Of a stretch of DNA of 39,072 nt, positions 32,918 to 39,072 are shown piece after piece. Below the pieces are notes generated by a model that made no database searches, had not been told where the DNA came from, and saw only the letters and a list, made by a program, of their open reading frames with translations. The first letter of the stretch is position 1. Each line of letters begins with the position of its first letter. A program made the translations under genes and the position numbers. Source of the DNA: Thermodesulfobacteriota bacterium (lineage in GTDB: Bacteria > Desulfobacterota > WTBG01 > CAIYCZ01 > CAIRTM01); assembly GCA_028278025.1 (NCBI GenBank), contig JANQFE010000125.1, positions 1-39,072 on the forward strand, given 5' to 3'.

Positions 32918-33666
32918 ATGCAATCGCTGCTAAAACTCAAACGGCGCCAGTTTCTTAAAACTCTGGGGCTTGGCGGGGCCGGTATAATGCTGCCCCCATT
33001 TTGCCAGACCCATGCCATTCCGAACCCCCCGCATGCAATACCGCCAAAGAATCCCCTGGCGCCTGAAACGCTTCCTGTATCAACATCCCGCAAGGTACTG
33101 GTTGTCGGCGGTGGAGTGGCCGGTATATCGGCAGCCCTGGAGCTGGCCGAACGCGGGTACCAGGTTGTTTTGTGCGAAGCTGCAGCTGTTCTGGGGGGAC
33201 GCTTAGCCACGCCGCGTCTATCCACTTCGGCAGGTGACTTTAATGTGGAGCGGGGCCTTGCATATGTGGTTTGACAATTATCATGTATTCAGAGATATTC
33301 GCACCCGTTTGGGAATAAACAGCAGCTTTAGACCCTACAAGCAGGTGCATTTTATCTACTGCGACTACGAGATGGAAGTATTAGAAAGCAGTCCGCCGAT
33401 CTACCCCCTTAACCTGCTCAATATTATACGATGTTCACCAAACCTTACAATGCGTGATGCTCAGGCCTGCTGCAGCTACTCCCCTGGAGTTGGGGATCAG
33501 TAACCTTGTTCTGGCAGGTGACTGGCTGCATACAGATTTTCCATCTGCACTCATGGAGCGGGCTGTGGCAACGGGACGCCAAGCTGCAAATTTGGTTTTG
33601 CTTGCAGATGGGGTGCGCCAGGTTCCCCTTACGGTAACAACTTCTCGTGGGCCAGGACTGCTTTAG
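32918..33666 (+). pseudogene. Decayed FAD-dependent carotenoid desaturase-like gene
   Basis: The first 110 codons encode a Tat-like start (RRQFLKTLGLGG) and a full dinucleotide-binding motif, KVLVVGGGVAGISAALELAE. At about 33259 the frame shifts: the expected continuation HMWFDNYHVFRDI appears one base out of phase (33262 onward). That frame runs to about 33455, then jumps to a third frame carrying only the family C-terminus (LVLAGDWLHTDFPSALMERA, about 33500-33560). About 250 central residues are missing. The pattern GD-W-T-x-x-P-S-x-x-E-R-A is that of phytoene/carotene desaturase-like oxidoreductases. It is upstream of two lycopene cyclase genes. Confidence 0.85.
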
Positions 33667-33747
33667 GGCTGTTATGCCCATAAAACCGGGATTGATCACT
33701 CTGAAAAACAATTGAAAAATTTTTAACAATATCATAAAAATAAAATT

Positions 33748-34056
33748 ATGTCGCAATACATGCTTATTCTGATTCTATCCGCTGCAATTCCGTTTCTGTG
33801 CAGCTTTTATCCGCCGCTCAGGTTCTATAAGAACATCAAAGCACTTCTGATAACGTTACTTCTTATTGTAATAATTTTCGGCACGTGGGATGTTTTTGCT
33901 ACGTTTCGGGGGCACTGGTATTTTAATCCTGCAGGGGTCTGGGAAATCACGATAATCAATTTACCACTTGAAGAAGTGCTGTTTTTTATTATTATTCCGT
34001 TCTGCTGCATTTTTACCTGGGAGGCCCTTTTGCACATGAGGAAAAAGATGAGATGA
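33748..34056 (+). CDS. crtYc: Lycopene cyclase small subunit, CrtYc-type
   Basis: 102 residues, three membrane segments. The motif NLPLEEVLFF (P-x-E-E, about residues 71-80) with FGTWDVFATFRGHWYF is the signature of the heterodimeric lycopene cyclase family (CrtYc/CrtYd, related to LbtA/B). It overlaps the next gene by 4 nt. These pairs cyclise the ends of lycopene to beta or epsilon rings in the membrane. The ribosome site is weak. The upstream desaturase-like gene is broken, so function depends on carotenoid genes elsewhere. Confidence 0.82.
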   Translation: MSQYMLILILSAAIPFLCSFYPPLRFYKNIKALLITLLLIVIIFGTWDVFATFRGHWYFNPAGVWEITIINLPLEEVLFFIIIPFCCIFTWEALLHMRKKMR

Positions 34057-34346
34057 AAGAGTATACGATCCTGGCAGTCATCTCAGTGGTTATAACCCTG
34101 GTTCTGGATACCAGGACCGGGGCAGGAGTCTTGAAACGAGGACAGTATTACATTTTTCTGGCAATAATTCTTTGCTTTAAATTCCTGGTCAACGGCTATC
34201 TTACCGGCAGAGAAATAGTCATGTATAACAGTCGATTCTTTCTGGGGGTGCGTATCGGACCGATCCCGGTGGAGGACTTTCTGTTCGGGTTCAGCATGGT
34301 GACTATGAGTATCATTTTCTGGGAGTGCTTTAAGCGCAGGGAGTAG
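34053..34346 (+). CDS. crtYd: Lycopene cyclase small subunit, CrtYd-type
   Basis: 97 residues, three membrane segments. It carries the second P-x-E-D motif, PIPVEDFLFG (about 71-80), and the LDTRTGAGVL and NGYLTGREIVMY segments typical of the partner subunit. It is coupled to crtYc through ATGA. Together the two make one heterodimeric enzyme. Both reading frames are intact. Confidence 0.82.
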   Translation: MKEYTILAVISVVITLVLDTRTGAGVLKRGQYYIFLAIILCFKFLVNGYLTGREIVMYNSRFFLGVRIGPIPVEDFLFGFSMVTMSIIFWECFKRRE

Positions 34347-34808
34347 TGAAAAACGTAACAGATCGTTCTGCTTGAGGAGCATTCTGACAAGTCAGAATTT
34401 GATGATCGGCCTTTGGCCTTGAGGTTAACCGTTTACCTAAAATGTTTTCATTATTAGACCGGATTAACAAGACCTACGGGATGCTGTTTTTAACATGGCG
34501 ACTGCCATGTTAAAAATCATGTCAATCCTGTTTATCCTGTCAGAAAAATTTCTGCGCCAGTCTGCGGTTAATTTTTTTCAAGCACAACACATTGGACACA
34601 AGGGCAAGGCACACAAGAGGTAAAAGATAACGGGTTTATATCATTGGACAGAATCTGCAGGGACGTGTGTCCGATAATAGCCTATTATGTAAACCAAATT
34701 GTCTTTTGTTCAGATAGTCAAACCACAAGAAACGACGAAAATTTAAAAATAGGTGAAGCCTGCACCGACTTCACCGCTTTACTTTTTGTCCTCTTAATTT
34801 TTTATAAT
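34347..34808. other. Non-coding gap with hairpins and repeat pieces
   Basis: ATTCTGAC-AA-GTCAGAAT (34381-34398) is a perfect 8-bp hairpin soon after crtYd, a possible terminator without a U-tract. Next comes R2 copy 2 (34451-34543), then a single R1 arm (TCTGCGGTTAA, 34561-34571). The remainder to 34808 shows no gene. Confidence 0.5.
34451..34543. repeat. Dispersed hairpin repeat R2, copy 2
   Basis: GACCGGATTAAC outer arm, inner hairpin TTTTTAACATGGC (34487-34499), loop GACT, GCCATGTTAAAAA (34504-34516): a perfect 13-bp stem. The other outer arm ends TTTATCCTGTC. It is about 75-80 percent identical to 184-276 by eye. It is followed directly by a solitary R1 end. Confidence 0.75.
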
Positions 34809-35065
34809 TTAATCTCCATACACAAATCGTGGTATGGCTAACACAGGCCCGTGCATGGTGGATATCGTATCAATCTGACCTGGGTTTTCATTAGTGTGAT
34901 TGTCCGCAACCAACCACCACTGGTAACCGTAATCATAATTCTCACTCATGTAGGGACCAAAATTATCAAACGAAATATGGTGGGAAGCAGATGCTTCTAC
35001 CCAGCTTCTGGGCACCACCTGTACGTTGTCCAGATTGCCATTCTTTAGATACAGGTAGCCATGTT
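34809..35065 (-). pseudogene. Fragment of a serine beta-lactamase-family hydrolase
   Basis: Reading leftward, codons from about 35065 give HGYLYLKNGNLDNVQVVPRS, WVEAS..., then NYDYGYQWWL. This is the conserved C-terminal portion of class C beta-lactamase-like hydrolases (GxLYLxxGxxxGxQVVP-xxWV ... YGYxWW). No start or catalytic SxxK region is found upstream, and the tail after WWL no longer matches. It is a 5'-truncated remnant. Confidence 0.55.
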
Positions 35066-35236
35066 TATTCCCCTGTTCAGCTATGCATTGTTTTTTAGAA
35101 TAGTGGTGAGGATAAATGTACAGATTTTGCTTAATTATTGCTTATAACCCAACAATCCAAATGGATGAACCTTTTTTAGATTTGTAGAAAGTGGCAAGGT
35201 GATGTTTGAAAAAATACCTCTGAATAAAAATTGTTT

Positions 35237-36748
35237 TTATAATTTTACATATTTGTTTTGTTTTAGTTCATAACGTTCTACAATAAACTGTTCATTAGGT
35301 TTATCTATATCCCAAGTCAAAATATTGAATCCACTATTTCCCTCAGATGGGAACCCTCCTAGCGTTGCACTTGATATTTCCTGCAATTGTCTATCAGATG
35401 GAGAAGGTGCTGCATGTATATGCCCATGCAAATAAGCAGTAAAATTATAATCAGCTTCTAGCTCTTGGAGTAACAATTGCGCATTTTCTGTGTCTTGTTG
35501 CTTTGGCACTATAAAGTATTTTGTAGCATTATGGTGTCCAATCGCGATATTTTTAGAACCTGTTAAATCTAACTCCTGCAATTTATTTGGAACAGCCCCA
35601 ATATAATCAATAGTTAGAAAGCCACTATCTAACCATATTCTTCTATTAAAATAATTTTCAATTTTTTTGATAGATGCTTGGCTTAAAGCATCTTTACTAA
35701 TAAAATTATTTTTAATTGCTTCAAAGGTTTCTATTAAAATGCACACCTCTTTGTCTAATCCCTGAGAATAGTAACAAGTAATCAAAGACAATACTTGAAG
35801 ATTAATATCTTGAAAATGATGAACAGCAAATGGCACACTTTCTTTTGAAGTGCCATTTATAACACAGCACCCTTCTCCTTTGAGGGAATAGGGTGTGCAT
35901 ATATAAAGCTCCCGTGATTTCATGTCAGATATAAAATCCTTAAATGAATTAAGATAATCTCCTCGGGTAGTATCTTCGCCCCTCCTAATTTCATGGTTTC
36001 CAGGAACGAGAACAATATTCTCCCAAAAAAGACCGTTTTTAAAAACATTAATTTCACATATTTCGTTTAAAAAAACTTCAAACCTTTTATATTCATCTTC
36101 ACTGGCAACACTTGTTATATCGCCAGAGATAACCATCACGTCAATACATCTGCCTTTTCTTTTTTCGCGTCTTAAGAAATTAATAAAACAATCAGTCCTA
36201 TGAAACTTGTGATCTATATCTGCAAATTTCAAAAACATATGTTGACTACCAAAATGTATGTCTGAAATATGACATATGCGAGGCATCTCATGAGAATCTT
36301 CTTTTCGTAGCTGGTGGCCTTCCGGATTTTTTTCCAATTTAAGTATTTTCTCTTTAATTGTTTTTCCTAAATTGCTATTACCCATACCTGTTTCTACTAT
36401 CCACTTTTTATCAAGATTCCAATATTTATTATTAAAAAAAATAATTGCTTCTGATAAAATATTGAGGTGTTCTTTTTCTGTAATGAGCTCCTCTATCTTT
36501 GATAATGCAAGAATAATATCTGTATACTGATAGTGAAGTTGCATTGTTCCAAAAAAACAATCCTCAAATAACTTCCTAACGTCCTCTTGGTAAACTGGAT
36601 ATATTTCCCCAAAAACATATTTCATATAATCATCACAAGTTAATTCTGTTTTGTTTGCTATATCAGCAGCGGCACCAATTGCCACAGAGGAGTTAACCCA
36701 ACGTTTAGCGAACAAAAAAGGATTTTCTTCTAAATGATTATTGTTCAT
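35237..36748 (-). CDS. Calcineurin-like metallophosphoesterase with helical N-terminal domain
   Basis: 503 residues. Residues 1-150 are an unknown helical domain. The catalytic domain starts at 156 (MPRICHISDIHFG; D163, H165). Other metal ligands are GDIT (D210), GNHE (N251, H252), IGHHNATKY (about 395) and LHGHIH (about 440), so all five phosphoesterase blocks are intact. It probably hydrolyses a phosphodiester or nucleotide; the substrate is unknown. It overlaps the phosphoribosyltransferase-like gene by 4 nt (ATGA), so the two are coupled. AT-rich codon use matches the upstream two genes and differs from most of the window. Confidence 0.82.
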   Translation of the reverse strand: MNNNHLEENPFLFAKRWVNSSVAIGAAADIANKTELTCDDYMKYVFGEIYPVYQEDVRKLFEDCFFGTMQLHYQYTDIILALSKIEELITEKEHLNILSEAIIFFNNKYWNLDKKWIVETGMGNSNLGKTIKEKILKLEKNPEGHQLRKEDSHEMPRICHISDIHFGSQHMFLKFADIDHKFHRTDCFINFLRREKRKGRCIDVMVISGDITSVASEDEYKRFEVFLNEICEINVFKNGLFWENIVLVPGNHEIRRGEDTTRGDYLNSFKDFISDMKSRELYICTPYSLKGEGCCVINGTSKESVPFAVHHFQDINLQVLSLITCYYSQGLDKEVCILIETFEAIKNNFISKDALSQASIKKIENYFNRRIWLDSGFLTIDYIGAVPNKLQELDLTGSKNIAIGHHNATKYFIVPKQQDTENAQLLLQELEADYNFTAYLHGHIHAAPSPSDRQLQEISSATLGGFPSEGNSGFNILTWDIDKPNEQFIVERYELKQNKYVKL

Positions 36749-38517
36749 ATCTTGTCCATTAATAAAGAAGAATGTTCTTTCACACTACAGACGGGACAGC
36801 TTCTTTCTGTATATGTACTTAAACCCCATTGATAGAAATAAAAAAAACGGTTCCCGATATCATTTCTAATTTTTTTAGCATTAGTTTGATTAGTTGCATT
36901 AAGGAAGACTGCATATCCTAAAACTTCCCCGCCGGCTGTTCTTATAAAATTTGAATGATGCATGTATGTATGTAATGAATTTATTCCATCATCCACACAT
37001 AAAACATTCTTTTTATCAAAGATTTTAGTAAAACTTTTTGGGATTATATCTCTAGAACCACCAGGTGGGCATTTTTCAAAATCATTACGTTCTACAGCAA
37101 TCACAAGTTCAGATCGCACCCCTAACTGTGCTGCTATTTCATAAGCTAAATACAATGCACCTTGTTCGTTTGGACAAGCAATTACCTCTACAGAGTCATT
37201 TCCCAAGCTAGCTATGATTTTCTGTGACAAAACAGCCCCCACAAAATCTGAGTAGCTAGCAAGTAATTTGGCGGTATTAATTCTCATAAGATAGTGGTTG
37301 TTTTTATTTGGTGAGGTATTATGTCCAATTTGCAACGCATTGGTTTCATATACAAGTTCCCAAAAATCATAAAATTCAATTTCCCTTGTTAATGCTTTTG
37401 AAAAATCTTTCTCGCTTTTTGGTTTAACAATATCTATTTCACTATAAAGGCAAATTGGGCAATCATCTTTTTTTTCATAAAAACTTCTGTTCAGTTTAAC
37501 ACAGTAAGTTATAGGAAGATTAGAATTTATAGTTGGTGGTGATTCTTTCAATCCAACAACTGATAACACGCCAACCAAACAGCCGCCTAGTTGTTCAATA
37601 TTTTCCGAAACTTCTTTAGCACTGTTTCCTTTTAACACAACGTCTGTTACGAGCAATATGGTGTCTGAACCTTTTGAAATTCGTTCTCCAATATTTGCTT
37701 TGTTATTATTTCTGTAAAACTCGTGGGGCACCTCAAGATTATTTGACAGTTCACCACAAAGCCGAATAAGCCCTTCAGTCCCCAAGCCAAACCCTATTAT
37801 TAAGTTGAAGCAATTAGGAGAATTAAATTCTTTGGCTTTGTTTAAAATATAATCAAACCCTCTCTCATCCCTAACAGTTTCAAGAATATCATAGTGAGTT
37901 CTAATATGAGTATCGCTTGGCGTTACAAAATGCCCTAAATGTCTACCTGCTTTTCTTAGAAGGAGTGATCGAAATTCTTTATCACTTAGCAGATCGTTAT
38001 TCTGCATTAGTTCAGGGTAATACTTTATATAGGTTTCTTTTGTTGTTTTGTCTAAATTATAAATTTGTCCAACCCTATCCATTACAATAATTTTGCCAGC
38101 ACATCTGAGATGATTATTATAATATTCCACTAGAGAATCAGCATTAATAGCTGATGCATTTTCATTAAAAATAAGTACGATCCATGAATAACAATCAAAT
38201 TCTTTTTTTAATGCTACATATAAAGAATCAAAATCCGCAGCACGGGCAACATATGAGGAAATATCTAATAATAAAATACTATCCTCTACACAACCATATT
38301 TCTGAATACTATCAATCGTTTGTGCTAAAACATCTTTTCCTTGGGAGGGCAATGCACTATCTACCTTTATAGTCTCATAAAACCACTTGCTCACAGGCAA
38401 TTGAGCATGCTCGATAATTCTTTTATACCACTCATGCTTACAGGTTGGATTCTCTGACTGTTGAAGTCCAAGAAGTGGTTTTGATAGGACCACAACTTGG
38501 ACGGCAAAGCACTTCAT
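36745..38517 (-). CDS. Tandem phosphoribosyltransferase-like protein
   Basis: Start set at MKCFAVQ (complement of 38515-38517), which has AAGGGAG 6 nt away; the open frame extends eight codons further. The product is 590 residues. Residues 1-180 are an unrecognised domain. Two PRTase-like domains follow. The first (about 190-370) has HFVTPSDTHI and a PRPP-loop-like strand TILLVTDVVLKGNS. The second (about 400-580) has NVLCVDDGINSLHTYM, the usual VDDGI(N/T) PRPP motif. Each ends with a cysteine pair, CPIC and CPVC, as if the unit plus a metal site had been duplicated. The resemblance is to orotate-type PRTases. It starts 1 nt after the stop of the ATPase-like gene. Substrate unknown. Confidence 0.7.
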   Translation of the reverse strand: MKCFAVQVVVLSKPLLGLQQSENPTCKHEWYKRIIEHAQLPVSKWFYETIKVDSALPSQGKDVLAQTIDSIQKYGCVEDSILLLDISSYVARAADFDSLYVALKKEFDCYSWIVLIFNENASAINADSLVEYYNNHLRCAGKIIVMDRVGQIYNLDKTTKETYIKYYPELMQNNDLLSDKEFRSLLLRKAGRHLGHFVTPSDTHIRTHYDILETVRDERGFDYILNKAKEFNSPNCFNLIIGFGLGTEGLIRLCGELSNNLEVPHEFYRNNNKANIGERISKGSDTILLVTDVVLKGNSAKEVSENIEQLGGCLVGVLSVVGLKESPPTINSNLPITYCVKLNRSFYEKKDDCPICLYSEIDIVKPKSEKDFSKALTREIEFYDFWELVYETNALQIGHNTSPNKNNHYLMRINTAKLLASYSDFVGAVLSQKIIASLGNDSVEVIACPNEQGALYLAYEIAAQLGVRSELVIAVERNDFEKCPPGGSRDIIPKSFTKIFDKKNVLCVDDGINSLHTYMHHSNFIRTAGGEVLGYAVFLNATNQTNAKKIRNDIGNRFFYFYQWGLSTYTERSCPVCSVKEHSSLLMDKI

Positions 38518-38518
38518 G

Positions 38519-39072
38519 TTACACTCCCTTATTGTTATCAATAATAAGTGGAAGTGTAATGGTAATTAAATTCCCAGGCATATTTGCAACTGGTTTTCTT
38601 TCGTGAGTTTCAACACCACCACCATTCTGAAAATATTTTACACTTGCATTTGCTGATCTAATACGACATTCCCCCTTAAATTCAAGAGTTCTTAGTTTTA
38701 CATAATAGAGTCCCTGTCCTCTTCTATATCTTTCCTTTTCAGGGATTCTTGTTGTTCCCTTCAAAGTAGCATAGTTGATAGCTGCCGTATTGTATTCATA
38801 AAAATCACAGTATTTTTTTACAGAATCAATGTCTTCATCAAAAAAACTATCTTTTGACTTAATCAAATCAATTTCTTTTTTTGTTATAGGCTCATTTGCA
38901 AAACAATTGCGCTCCTGCTTTTTGAACTCTTCAAGGATGGTTCGAGGTATATTGTCACCATTATCAGCGATAGCTAGAGCCTGTCCCGACGCAGCACAGC
39001 CTTTGTTTACAGAGGGAAAAAGGAACAGAAGAGAACTATAGCAACACAATTTGAGACAAAAAGAAAATAAGG
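38519..39072 (-). CDS. GHKL-type ATPase protein, 5' end beyond the window
   Basis: The frame is open to the right edge, so the true start lies outside. About 183 residues are visible. ALAIADNGDNIP matches the G1 box (D-x-G-x-x-P) of histidine-kinase-like ATPases. RRGQGLYYVKLRTLEFKGE matches the G2 box (G-x-G-L-x-x-V ... GG). LITITLPL is the closing strand. No histidine phosphoacceptor region is visible. It may be a stand-alone ATPase or the end of a longer kinase. It is directly followed (1 nt) by the PRTase-like gene. Confidence 0.72.
   Translation of the reverse strand, partial: LFSFCLKLCCYSSLLFLFPSVNKGCAASGQALAIADNGDNIPRTILEEFKKQERNCFANEPITKKEIDLIKSKDSFFDEDIDSVKKYCDFYEYNTAAINYATLKGTTRIPEKERYRRGQGLYYVKLRTLEFKGECRIRSANASVKYFQNGGGVETHERKPVANMPGNLITITLPLIIDNNKGV

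Noticed and set aside
33262..33503. An independent small gene in the desaturase region
   Set aside because: Its HMWFDNYHVF sequence is the direct continuation of the upstream FAD domain in another frame, so it belongs to the pseudogene.

Overview
The window looks like the chromosome of an anaerobic, respiratory Gram-negative bacterium, most likely a Desulfobacterota-type lineage. Supporting features are two aldehyde ferredoxin oxidoreductases, a class I hybrid cluster protein, multihaem c-type cytochromes with an NrfC/NrfD electron-transfer module, molybdenum cofactor biosynthesis (MobB), and a likely selenoprotein. The taxon is inferred from gene content only. Most of the window has moderate GC. 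The last 4 kb (about 35.2-39.07 kb) and the stretch around 28.6-29.3 kb are clearly more AT-rich, which suggests acquired DNA.

Layout. 1-301: the start of a leftward gene, a palindromic promoter region and a dispersed repeat. 302-4392: a leftward cluster of hcp (hybrid cluster protein), a zinc-ribbon HD phosphohydrolase, a ferredoxin-like protein and a DUF364 protein. 4393-6244: mobB, an unknown gene and two copies of a structured repeat. 6361-10724: a leftward respiratory operon encoding a tetrahaem cytochrome, a Tat-exported four-cluster ferredoxin, an NrfD-type membrane subunit and an octahaem cytochrome of the hydroxylamine oxidoreductase (HAO) family. 10987-14161: a nitronate monooxygenase-like flavoprotein, a redoxin/haem/FMN-binding chimera and a Crp/FNR regulator. 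14218-15072: a DsbA-like thiol oxidoreductase split by an in-frame UGA exactly where the first CxxC cysteine belongs, read here as selenocysteine. 15191-17164: a lipoprotein and a ZupT-type metal transporter. 17633-26054: two AORs around FMN split-barrel proteins, an SDR and a TetR regulator. 26261-28548: a response regulator, a decayed cytochrome and a membrane-anchored SGNH hydrolase. 28917-29902: an antitoxin/zeta-type toxin pair. 30150-32836: tRNA-Arg(UCG), TrmH and glutamine-dependent NAD synthetase. 32918-34346: a broken carotenoid desaturase-like gene and two small intact lycopene cyclase subunits. 35237-39072: a tight, AT-rich operon of a GHKL ATPase, a tandem phosphoribosyltransferase protein and a metallophosphoesterase.

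How the genes work together. Three promoters (hcp; the divergent cytochrome operon/nitronate monooxygenase gene; the divergent redoxin/Crp-FNR pair) carry the same 14-bp palindrome TTGACTTA(A/T)GTCAA. At two of them it sits at the class II FNR activation distance from a recognisable -10 box. With the linked Crp/FNR gene this defines a local nitrosative-stress or nitrogen-oxide regulon in which Hcp, the HAO-like octahaem module and nitronate monooxygenase would act together.

Two parts look least described. One is the selenoprotein. The other is the GHKL-ATPase/double-PRTase/phosphoesterase operon, which has the look of a signalling or defence module. A family of five 214-283 bp intergenic repeats with terminal inverted repeats and covarying internal hairpins, plus a second smaller hairpin repeat, explains most of the long non-coding gaps.
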